Shown piece by piece: positions 24,710 to 32,069 of a DNA stretch of 38,530 nucleotides. The stretch's first letter is position 1; each line of letters starts with the position of its first letter. The DNA comes from Thermoplasmatales archaeon SM1-50 (lineage in GTDB: Archaea; Thermoplasmatota; E2; DHVEG-1). A model generated the notes under the pieces. It had not been told where the DNA came from. It worked only from the letters and a program-made list of their open reading frames with translations, and searched no databases. The position numbers and the translations under genes are program-made. The DNA is taken from the NCBI GenBank assembly GCA_001595945.1, contig LSSI01000020.1:68971-107500 (forward strand). The letters are read 5' to 3'.

Positions 24710-26290
24710 CTATATAATTAATATTCCTTTCGTTCCACAGGATGAACATGTAACAGTTAGATTTTCCCCAGATTGTCCAGAGATTGTTACAATAGTACCA
24801 CATTTCGGACATTTAAACTGTTTTGTAATCTGTTTTTTTTCATTGTCATTTTCTATCGAGGCGCTCATATTTTCTTCATTTTGGATAGAAGGTTTTTTTG
24901 TTCTTGAAAACATCATGAAGACAACAAGGATTTCAACCCTTCCAAGTATCATCAGACAGACAAATAACCATTTAAGTTCTACTTTAAGTGACGGGTTGAT
25001 AATACCAGTACTTAGTCCCGTTGTTGCAGTGCCTGAGGTTGTTTCAAAAAGCGAATCAACAAGAGGGAATCCATAGGAGCTGACAATGAATGCAGAAAAA
25101 AAGACCACGCCAATAAATAACAAAACGATGACTACTGCTTGTATCATATTTGCATTTGAATATTCTCTCCCAAAGAGTTTAATTCGGTATTCCCTGCCAG
25201 TGATGCTTTCGTAGATTACCTTTCGAACAGATTTTAACATCAGAACAAATCGAAAGATTTTGAATCCTCCTGCTGTTGAAAAACTCGCACCACCAACAAG
25301 CATCAGAAAAACCAAAAAAAATTTCAATCCATCTGTAAACTCAGCGACAGAAACATAGCTAAACCCTGAGTTTGTCATCCCACTTACAATATGAAAGATT
25401 GACTCCTGAGCAGATAGCCCAAAAAAAATAGATGTGACGCTAATAGCAATAATCGCCATTATAAAAAATACAGAGAATTCTGAGATAAAGAATTGTTTAA
25501 ATCTTCTTTTAAACAATCCTGCGATGATAAAAAAATTGGAGGCACCAAGCACCATGCTGATGACAAGAACAATGTTCATAGGAAATGTCGTCGCAACACT
25601 AGTAATATCGTTAATTGGGGTAAATCCTCCTGTACTGATTGCTGAGAAAACAAATGAAATTGCTTTTACAATATCACGGTACCCAAGCGTAATACTCATA
25701 ATGACAAAAATACTTGTATAAAAACAATAAACAAGTAGGATCAAAAAAAATGTTTTTTTGATCTTTTGGTCCGTTGAAACCCCCAAACTTTTTGCAAAAT
25801 CCTTTAATTTTGCTTCAGGATAAAAGAATGCAAGAAGAACCAATACAATGCCAATCCCGCCAATAAACTGCGTCATTGCTCTGTAAAATATGATAGATTC
25901 TGGTAGTGCAGATATATTAGGTATTACTGAAAACCCTGTTGTGGTAAATCCAGATGCTGCCTCAAAGATACTATCAGATATATTCTGGATGATGTCCCCA
26001 TTTGAAAAGTTCACATACATGTATGGGATAGAACCAATCAGGCTTAAGAAGACAAATACCAACACAAACAAGGCACAAGAGCTTTTATAACTTAATTCTC
26101 GCCGTTCACAAAAGACATTAAACGCAAAACCTATTACTAGAAAAATCGTTGCGGTGATAAAAAACGCAACAGTAGCTACTAGTTCGTTGTTAATAAACGA
26201 AAGAATAATTGGAATAACAATGAAAATCCCAGAGATTTGAAGAACAAACCCTAGATTTGCTAGAAGCGCCCGCATCTTACCAAGAAACAT
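24710..26290 (-). CDS. trkH: TrkH potassium transporter with C-terminal zinc ribbon
   Basis: The 526-residue protein has the four-repeat TrkH/KtrB fold. Selectivity-filter regions are visible as FEAASGFTTTGFSV, SAISTGGFTPIN, SGMTNSGFSYVSV and ETTSGTATTGLSTG. It imports K+ through the cytoplasmic membrane. TrkH normally ends after the last helix at about residue 460. Here a polar linker (PSIQNEENMSASIENDNEKK) leads to a ribbon with FKCPKCGTIVTI and CSSCGTKGILII, giving two CxxC pairs. No TrkA/RCK partner is in the window. ATG at 26290 is preferred over GTG at 26293. It may be regulated through the ribbon, which is speculation. Confidence 0.9.
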   Translation of the reverse strand: MFLGKMRALLANLGFVLQISGIFIVIPIILSFINNELVATVAFFITATIFLVIGFAFNVFCERRELSYKSSCALFVLVFVFLSLIGSIPYMYVNFSNGDIIQNISDSIFEAASGFTTTGFSVIPNISALPESIIFYRAMTQFIGGIGIVLVLLAFFYPEAKLKDFAKSLGVSTDQKIKKTFFLILLVYCFYTSIFVIMSITLGYRDIVKAISFVFSAISTGGFTPINDITSVATTFPMNIVLVISMVLGASNFFIIAGLFKRRFKQFFISEFSVFFIMAIIAISVTSIFFGLSAQESIFHIVSGMTNSGFSYVSVAEFTDGLKFFLVFLMLVGGASFSTAGGFKIFRFVLMLKSVRKVIYESITGREYRIKLFGREYSNANMIQAVVIVLLFIGVVFFSAFIVSSYGFPLVDSLFETTSGTATTGLSTGIINPSLKVELKWLFVCLMILGRVEILVVFMMFSRTKKPSIQNEENMSASIENDNEKKQITKQFKCPKCGTIVTISGQSGENLTVTCSSCGTKGILII

Positions 26291-26614
26291 CACTAATGTT
26301 TTTATAACTTATTATCATATAATGACACATAATTTTGTAAAATTTTTATAGACAAACTGGTGGTTCAGTTAGAGAAAAAAATAAATCTCTGAACAGGATT
26401 TTTAAAAGAATGCTGGAACTCTGAGTTGATCATATTTTTTCTTTTGTTTCTTTTTTAAAAAAGAAAAATGTAAGGCAATAGATTAACATATAAGTATAAA
26501 GATAAAATAACGAATGTTTCTCTGGCTATTATGAACGATTATCTCTCTTTTTTTAAAGATTATTCAACTAATAGAAATAAAAATTAATATACCCTAAAAT
26601 TTTTATAGAGTAGT
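26291..26614. other. Intergenic promoters and a perfect A/T palindrome
   Basis: This 324-base divergent gap contains a minus-strand TATA-like tract (cattatatgataat, about 26314-26327) for TrkH. It also has a perfect 20-base palindrome of T and A runs (26447-26466, arms tttctttttt/aaaaaagaaa) that could be a bidirectional terminator. A plus-strand tttttatag lies 14 bases before the next ATG. No ORF is seen. Confidence 0.4.
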
Positions 26615-26809
26615 ATGGCAAAAAAGAAATATCGAGTGCATCGTTTTGAAGTCACTGGAAAAGACCTTTCTAACAAATTAGAACAATTTTTAAATAATTT
26701 AGAAGGGGAAGTCGTATCAATTGTTCCAAATATTAAAAAAGCTAATTTACCCCAGATCTATGGGATCACTGCGAAAGTCGATTTTCTTATGATTGTGGAA
26801 AAAATTTAG
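26615..26809 (+). CDS. Small DUF4177-like protein
   Basis: The 64-residue protein begins MAKKKYRVHRFEVTGKDLSN and continues KLEQFLNNLEGEVVSIVPNI, ending AKVDFLMIVEKI. The layout of a strand, a helix with LNxLEGEVVSI and a closing strand VDFLMIVEK resembles the short DUF4177-type alpha-beta fold. The function is unknown. The ATG follows a TATA-like tract closely, suggesting a leaderless transcript. It is followed after 33 bases by a tiny membrane protein with a good Shine-Dalgarno, so the two may be co-expressed. Confidence 0.7.
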   Translation: MAKKKYRVHRFEVTGKDLSNKLEQFLNNLEGEVVSIVPNIKKANLPQIYGITAKVDFLMIVEKI

Positions 26810-26842
26810 TTCTATACGTATTGATTTGGAGGCTTGAAAAAA

Positions 26843-26992
26843 ATGAATAAAACTGGTGTAGGTATCGGAGTTATAGGCGGTATTGGCCTTGGGCTATTAT
26901 TAGGTAATGAATTCTCTGGGATATATAGTAAGATTTTAGGGGCTATTTTTGTTGTTCTATCACTTGTAAGTATGTGTTTTTTTATCTTATAA
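26843..26992 (+). CDS. 49-residue two-helix membrane protein
   Basis: This very short gene encodes MNKTGVGIGVIGGIGLGLLL, a short turn (GNEFSGIYSKIL) and a second hydrophobic helix (AIFVVLSLVSMCFFIL). A clear ggagg (26828-26832) precedes the ATG by ten bases, which argues for real translation. The first helix is glycine-zipper-like. The function is unknown; it follows the DUF4177-like gene on the same strand. Confidence 0.65.
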   Translation: MNKTGVGIGVIGGIGLGLLLGNEFSGIYSKILGAIFVVLSLVSMCFFIL

Positions 26993-27095
26993 AAAGAAGA
27001 AATAAAATATTTGTATTTAACAGTTTACTTACGCTCATTGAGATTAAAAGTCGCTCCTAGAAAACAAGTTGAAAATGGCTGGTCTTTCTTTGATT

Positions 27096-27410
27096 TTATC
27101 TGAGTTTTACGGCAGTACCATAGGCAAGTATTTCTGCAGCACCACCCATAATAGATGAGGTCATGAACCGTACATTAATGACCGCATCTGCACCAAGTTT
27201 TTCTGCTTTTTCTTTCATTCTTTGTAATGCGATTTCCCTGGACTCTGCAAGCATTTCTGTATATTCAATTATTTCTCCTCCTGCTAAATGTCTGAATCCT
27301 GCCTTGATGTCTTTTCCAATGTTTTTTGCTTGGATGGTGTTTCCGCGAACAAGACCAAGAATTTCTTTTATTTCTTTTCCTATGATATAATCAGTGTTGA
27401 CGATAATCAT
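27096..27410 (-). CDS. YbjQ/UPF0145 family protein
   Basis: The 104-residue protein has the YbjQ pattern: GLVRGNTIQAKNIGKDIKAG near the start, YTEMLAESREIALQRMKEKA in the helix, and GADAVINVRFMTSSIMGGAAEI, then AYGTAVKL. The family forms pentamers and is sometimes called a heavy-metal-binding domain, but the activity is unproven. Its ATG overlaps the stop of the upstream membrane protein by four bases, so they form a coupled pair. Length is standard. Confidence 0.92.
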   Translation of the reverse strand: MIIVNTDYIIGKEIKEILGLVRGNTIQAKNIGKDIKAGFRHLAGGEIIEYTEMLAESREIALQRMKEKAEKLGADAVINVRFMTSSIMGGAAEILAYGTAVKLR

Positions 27411-27649
27411 GGCTTTAGATCCTCCTTATTGATATCTTCCATTGTTTTTTTTGTGTTGTTACGTTGTTCGATAACGATGGATATAATGAGAATGAGAAAA
27501 CCCAGTATAATGAATCCTGTAAGCAGCCCGCTTATCACATCAAAGGCGTTTACGATCTCTTCAAACCCTAAGTAGAGACCATAGAGGATTAGCAACAGTA
27601 TTCCTCCTATAATCAAGCTTAAACCAAGTGTTTTTCCTGTGTTCATCAT
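27407..27649 (-). CDS. Small two-helix membrane protein paired with YbjQ
   Basis: From ATG 27649 the protein has 80 residues: MMNTGKTLGLSLIIGGILLL (helix 1), a short loop with EEIVNAFDVISGLLTG, helix 2 (FIILGFLILIISIVIEQR) and a charged tail. The shorter start is chosen because ggtgaagga lies directly upstream; an ATG at 27709 would add 20 polar residues. It overlaps the YbjQ gene by four bases. The function is unknown; it may anchor YbjQ at the membrane. Confidence 0.72.
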   Translation of the reverse strand: MMNTGKTLGLSLIIGGILLLILYGLYLGFEEIVNAFDVISGLLTGFIILGFLILIISIVIEQRNNTKKTMEDINKEDLKP

Positions 27650-27844
27650 TCCTTCACCAGTCAAGAATATGCACTTGATTACATATATATTTTCTCTATC
27701 TCGTTTCATAAAATCTTACTAATGACTTTCAAGTTATGTAAAAGATCATGATATCAAAGATGTTTTATCATGTAGTTCTATTGTTAATTTAAAATGCTGT
27801 ATTTTAGATTAAGAAGAGTGGTTTATTTTTCTGTTTTTTAGAAG

Positions 27845-28177
27845 TTAGATAGGCATGTCATCAAAAAAATCTTTGATGTTTTTGCGATATTCTTCAAAAG
27901 CAATTCGACCCTTGGGAGTAAGAAGTAGCATTGTATGAGGTTTCTTTCCTATAAATTCTTTTATTATTTTAATATATCCTGCTGTTTCAAGTTTGCTCAT
28001 ATGAGCAGAGAGATTGCCAAATGTAAGTCCAGTTTGACGCATCATGAAAAGAAAGTCAGCACTTTCAACTACGTATAAATGGGCCATAATAGTAAGTCTT
28101 GCCGGCTCATGGATAACTTTATCTACGTAGGTGAGAGGTTGTATTTCGGTACTAGTTTTTTTATCTTTATTTTTCAT
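27845..28177 (-). CDS. Winged-helix regulator (HTH_34 type)
   Basis: The 110-residue protein from ATG 28177 has IHEPARLTIMAHLYVVESAD, then MMRQTGLTFGNLSAHMSKLE (recognition helix region) and IIKEFIGKKPHTMLLLTPKG. This is the compact winged helix of the HTH_34/ArsR-like group. It overlaps the end of the upstream membrane-protein gene by 11 bases. Such regulator and membrane-protein pairs are frequent in euryarchaea. A perfect inverted repeat upstream of the operon (28821-28837) is a candidate operator for this protein. Confidence 0.85.
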   Translation of the reverse strand: MKNKDKKTSTEIQPLTYVDKVIHEPARLTIMAHLYVVESADFLFMMRQTGLTFGNLSAHMSKLETAGYIKIIKEFIGKKPHTMLLLTPKGRIAFEEYRKNIKDFFDDMPI

Positions 28178-28778
28178 TGAGAATCGCCTTTGCCGATAGC
28201 GGGTTTTCATGAATAAAATACAATATGGTGCAAAATCCAATGAGAATAATAACTCCGGCTACGAGGGCAGATGAGATTATGAGATTTATTGAAAGAAGTT
28301 GACCGATAAGAAAAATAATGAATATTGATGTTGCGTAAAAGTAAAAGCGTTTGATTCCAGATAAAACGGCAGAAAGAAGGATTAATACAATTCCTGTGTA
28401 TCCTACAATAAGACTTGGATAGGATGTAATGTTTTCAATGATCCACGTTGGGATAACGTTTCTATAGAGAAATAAACCAAGTACGAAAATAAGGAATATG
28501 TTTCCAATGAGTATGAGGACGATGAATAATGTTCTATGCTGAGCCTTTTGGCCGAATTTTACTAGCCCTATTCGGGGGGCGGTGATTTTTTGTTTGGCCA
28601 ATGTATAGAGCGGGACAGCAAAAATAACAAATGTGCCGGCAAGCCATATTAATTCGGTTAAAAAACAACAAATTGCAAAGATTATTCCACTGCCTATGAA
28701 AAGATCGATAAGACCGTCTTGATGGTAGTATGCATAGGTTTTTTTTTCTATTTTTTTTAGATTTATTTTTTCTGTCAT
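28167..28778 (-). CDS. Multi-pass membrane protein paired with a regulator
   Basis: The 203-residue protein has a short polar N terminus (MTEKINLKKIEKKTYAYYHQ DG) and about six membrane helices. These include FIGSGIIFAICCFLTELIWL, TLFIVLILIGNIFLIFVLGL and SALVAGVIILIGFCTILYFI. ATG 28778 is preferred over 28790 because the TATA box predicts transcription starting near 28789. I do not recognise a transport family. The winged-helix regulator is encoded in the same operon with an 11-base overlap, so this protein may be the sensor or the regulated function. Confidence 0.72.
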   Translation of the reverse strand: MTEKINLKKIEKKTYAYYHQDGLIDLFIGSGIIFAICCFLTELIWLAGTFVIFAVPLYTLAKQKITAPRIGLVKFGQKAQHRTLFIVLILIGNIFLIFVLGLFLYRNVIPTWIIENITSYPSLIVGYTGIVLILLSAVLSGIKRFYFYATSIFIIFLIGQLLSINLIISSALVAGVIILIGFCTILYFIHENPLSAKAILNEK

Positions 28779-28809
28779 GTTTATCATCATTTCATATGTA
28801 TATCGTTTG

Positions 28810-28837
28810 TGATATATAATACTTTGTATTACAAAGT
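28810..28837 (-). promoter_or_regulatory. TATA box with perfect 7-3-7 inverted-repeat operator
   Basis: The sequence actttgt-att-acaaagt (28821-28837) is a perfect inverted repeat. It is immediately followed, on the minus strand, by a TATA-like attatatatc (about 28810-28819). This places the dyad over the BRE position of the membrane-protein/winged-helix operon. It is a good autoregulatory operator candidate for that regulator. Confidence 0.6.
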
Positions 28838-29101
28838 TGTTTGTATTTATAGGGATTTAATAAATTAATTTTCAAAACATCCAAAAAACAATAGTTTTCT
28901 AGTTAGAACATCTCCATAATTTTTTCCATATTTACATAGGTTTATAACAGAAAAAAACAATGATGTTTCATTGAAATAAATACCACACATAAATTAAAAA
29001 ATTTCCTCGATATTCTATTTCAATCAAATACTAAAGAAAGTGTATTATCCATTATGAATCTTTCCATATTACTACACATCGATGTATCGATGTTGAAATA
29101 T

Positions 29102-30649
29102 ATGCAAAAGAATCGAGTAAATAAAAAAATAATATTCACATGTTTCATCTTAATGTTGTTGTTGTGCTCAGGTTGTATTACAAATCCAAACATCAATAAT
29201 GATATAAAAAATGATACTCTTATTGTTGGGGTATTATCGGCAGACACTATTTATCCATTGAATATCACTAATAGTAATTTTTGGACACTTATTCCAAATA
29301 TTTTCGATGGACTCGTTGAATTTGATGAAAAGTTCCACATCATCCCTGCTCTCGCAGTTTCATGGAACAATCCTGATAGTTATACATGGAGGTTTTATCT
29401 CCGTCAGGGTGTGAAATTCCATAATGGAGATGATTTTATTGCTGAGGATGTTCGTTTCTCTATCGATACTTTTCATAGTAGTTTTGATACGATTATTAGA
29501 GAAATTAATATTGTAGATAATTATACAATTGAATTCAAAACGTTCGAACCCAATCCCAGTCTTCTTGAACGTTTGGCACATGTTGGTATTATCGTTTGCA
29601 AAAACATCACAGAACAACCAGAGGGACAGAAGATGATAGGAACTGGATCATATAAGTTGGCTGACTATGAAATTAATATGTATACAACATTGGAACGTTT
29701 TGATAAATACTGGAGAGAGAAACCTGAAATAAAAACTGCAATGTTTAGGGTAATTAAAGATGATGAAGAACGATTACACGCACTTCTCTCTGGAAACATT
29801 GACATTGCAGAATATAATATTGATAACAAGATTGATCAAATCATGCAAGAAGAGAATATCACATTGGTAAAATACCCACCATTGTCCACCTATATCATTG
29901 GATTTGATATGAGGAAAAATCGTAGTTATGCGTTTCCTGACGACATGAATCCTACTGCTGACCTTCGTGTAAGAAAAGCGATTTATCAAGCAATCGATAT
30001 CACACCATTGATACATGGTCCCTTTAAAGATTTAGCACAACCTGCATCTCAATTTCTCACTCCTTATATCTTCGGATATAATCCAGAGATAGAAAGATTG
30101 CCATATAATGTGACCGCTTCCAAACAACTCTTAGCAGACACAGGCTATAAGGACGGATTTGATATTGTTATGGATTGTATTATAGAAGGATATGAATATA
30201 ACGAAGAAAATTGCCATCTCATTAGTCAACAACTTTCAAAGGTCGGTATTCATGTAACGATCAATAATCTCTCCACAACTGAGTTTAATAGAAAGGTCGT
30301 ACGTGAGAGAAATACCTCGATGTATTTGGTTGGATGGGGAACAATCTCTGGGGATGGCGGATTTGCATATGATCTTTTTATTCGATCCGTTGGGGAGAAT
30401 GTTGGTGGTTTAAACAGTGGATATTATTCCAACGCAGAGGTAGATCGATTAGGGATAAAAGCTTCTAAGGAGATGGATTCTGAAAAACGATTGCAGTTAC
30501 TACAGCAGGGATTTAAAATTTCGTTAGTAGATGATGTCATGGTTGTTCCGTTGTTTTCTCAAGAATTGTTCACCTTGACTGCAAAAAATATTAAATTAAT
30601 ACCACGAGCTGATTTAAGGATTATTGTAAAAGACATCAGATTTATCTAA
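29102..30649 (+). CDS. Lipoprotein ABC substrate-binding protein, family 5
   Basis: The protein is about 515 residues from ATG 29102 (ATGs at 29054 and 29090 are alternatives). It has a lipoprotein signal, MQKNRVNKKIIFTCFILMLL then LCSGC, with the lipobox Cys. The rest is a family 5 solute-binding protein: NIFDGLVEFDEKF, TWRFYLRQGVKFHNGDDFIA, EDVRFSID, GTGSYKL, LRVRKAIYQAID and the C-terminal SKEMDSEKRLQLLQQGFKI. It should bind oligopeptides or a metal chelate outside the membrane. No permease or ATPase genes are nearby, so it is an orphan or uses components encoded elsewhere. Confidence 0.9.
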   Translation: MQKNRVNKKIIFTCFILMLLLCSGCITNPNINNDIKNDTLIVGVLSADTIYPLNITNSNFWTLIPNIFDGLVEFDEKFHIIPALAVSWNNPDSYTWRFYLRQGVKFHNGDDFIAEDVRFSIDTFHSSFDTIIREINIVDNYTIEFKTFEPNPSLLERLAHVGIIVCKNITEQPEGQKMIGTGSYKLADYEINMYTTLERFDKYWREKPEIKTAMFRVIKDDEERLHALLSGNIDIAEYNIDNKIDQIMQEENITLVKYPPLSTYIIGFDMRKNRSYAFPDDMNPTADLRVRKAIYQAIDITPLIHGPFKDLAQPASQFLTPYIFGYNPEIERLPYNVTASKQLLADTGYKDGFDIVMDCIIEGYEYNEENCHLISQQLSKVGIHVTINNLSTTEFNRKVVRERNTSMYLVGWGTISGDGGFAYDLFIRSVGENVGGLNSGYYSNAEVDRLGIKASKEMDSEKRLQLLQQGFKISLVDDVMVVPLFSQELFTLTAKNIKLIPRADLRIIVKDIRFI

Positions 30650-30764
30650 GAAATTTGAACAGATATTAATTGATAATCTCAAGTTAGGAGGTTTGAAAGG
30701 ATGAGTCCAAAGCTCTTTTGTGATTCTGTGTTTTTGGTGTCTTTAACAGGAGGAAAAATGGTTT

Positions 30765-30785
30765 GCCAAGCCGCCGAAGGGATTC
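30765..30785. repeat. Short copy of the intergenic repeat
   Basis: The 20 or so bases around caagccgccgaagggattc match the first end of the 106-base element at 33986 and 38243; after that the sequence diverges. It lies 11 bases downstream of the HEPN gene stop. It is probably a truncated relic. Confidence 0.6.
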
Positions 30786-30796
30786 CTAGAAATGGT

Positions 30797-31246
30797 TCAA
30801 TTCCCTAACAATTTTTTATTAAGTGAAGTGAGAATTTGTTGAACTGTTTCTAGAAATTTTTCTGATTTCTCAAGTGCGTCCTCTGCTTCGTGTTCGTCCA
30901 CATTTGATTTTTCTAATCCGTAGAATGATTCATGGCGCTCCAGTCGATATGTATCAAGCCAATTAATTTTATCCTGCCCTAGGGTAGATGAATTGTGTTC
31001 TCTGAGGTATGCGACGACACAGGCATGGCTTTTTTCAATGACTCCATCATGAAATAACAGTGCACGAGCTGCTTGGAACATACTTGTATAGGATGATACA
31101 ATGGATTCTTCAAAGAAGTCGTTTTCAAAAAGGTCTTGAGCTCGTTGCTTTTTCATTTCTGCCATTTCCAATGCTTTTGTTACCTTGAGTGGGTCGGGAT
31201 TTGTCCTTCGTAGGAGTCGTTTCTGAAAACATTCACGTGCTTTCAT
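30797..31246 (-). CDS. HEPN-domain protein (putative RNase toxin)
   Basis: The 149-residue helical protein has the HEPN four-helix pattern. KALEMAEMKKQRAQDLFEND and SSYTSMFQAARALLFHDGVI form the first pair. A later RLERHESFYG (R101, H105, Y109) occupies the place of the catalytic RX4-6H motif. The spacing is shorter than the standard motif, so activity is uncertain. HEPN partners of MNT proteins are RNases neutralised by AMPylation. The ATG shares one base with the stop of the MNT gene (taatg), the usual paired layout. Length and order fit a MNT-HEPN toxin-antitoxin module. Confidence 0.82.
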   Translation of the reverse strand: MKARECFQKRLLRRTNPDPLKVTKALEMAEMKKQRAQDLFENDFFEESIVSSYTSMFQAARALLFHDGVIEKSHACVVAYLREHNSSTLGQDKINWLDTYRLERHESFYGLEKSNVDEHEAEDALEKSEKFLETVQQILTSLNKKLLGN

Positions 31247-31812
31247 TAAATCACCGGTTTCGTGCCATATAATACAATTCCATCAAGGATCACATCAAGA
31301 TAGAATGCTTTATTGATGTTTGCTTGTTGTGACCATTGCGCTGGTGTAAAATTGATGAGGTTCACATCGCGTTTGAGTAATTTCGCCACCTCCGCAGTCG
31401 GTGTATTTTTAGAAAGAGAAATAACAAGGATGTCGACATCACTGTCGTTGTCGTTTTCACCTTTTGCGAAGCTTCCAAAGAGAAGAATTGAAGTAACGGT
31501 GTTCATATGGTGAGAAAGAAATTCAGAAACTCCTTTTTTCTCTAACCATGAAAGATTGTAGGATATTTTCAGATAGCGAACGGAGGGTGAATCTATATTT
31601 GCTTTATAGAGGATTTGATTTTTTTCCTCCTTTTTCAGCAATAGTCCGTCTGCGACAAACAAGGAAAGTGCTCGTTTCACAGTCATAGGATCCATTTTTA
31701 AGAGCCGAGCAGATTCACGGAGATAGTAGCTATTGTAGGGGTTGTCTATGAAAAGTTTTAAGACTGTTAACTGTCTGATTTTTTGATACAACTGTATCAT
31801 AATTTCATACAT
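31246..31812 (-). CDS. Winged-helix plus minimal nucleotidyltransferase antitoxin
   Basis: The 188-residue protein has an N-terminal winged helix (SYYLRESARLLKMDPMTVKR, about residues 28-70). A MNT domain follows with the catalytic pattern GSFAKGENDNDSDVDILV (GS at 113-114, DVD at 125-127), the GSX10DXD signature. MntA-type enzymes AMPylate the HEPN toxin to silence it. The winged helix adds a DNA-binding module, allowing autoregulation. It precedes and overlaps the HEPN gene. The module lies between an orphan transporter lipoprotein and a surface protein, in a repeat-rich accessory area. Confidence 0.87.
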   Translation of the reverse strand: MYEIMIQLYQKIRQLTVLKLFIDNPYNSYYLRESARLLKMDPMTVKRALSLFVADGLLLKKEEKNQILYKANIDSPSVRYLKISYNLSWLEKKGVSEFLSHHMNTVTSILLFGSFAKGENDNDSDVDILVISLSKNTPTAEVAKLLKRDVNLINFTPAQWSQQANINKAFYLDVILDGIVLYGTKPVI

Positions 31813-32069
31813 GTATTATTAATTTAAATACTTTTCTTTTCAATAAATACTGTTTTTTACAGGAGAAAAAAATTTTCGGAAGTCATTGGAGAGATTCCAC
31901 CAAAAGATATAAGGCCTTCACGAAAAAACAGTAGAAAGACGTGTAATATCTCACTTTAATCATTTTCAAGCAAACAAAGATATTGATGATTATTTGAAAA
32001 AGAAGGGAGATTCGAACAAGTATTTATTTTAGCAAGTCAGTTACCAATTGCTTTTCTCTGTCTGATGTA

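Noticed and set aside
31813-32069. A gene remnant reading KTVERRVISHFNHFQANKDI
   Set aside because: A short degraded frame with stops; I could not link it to a family, so it is not listed as a feature.
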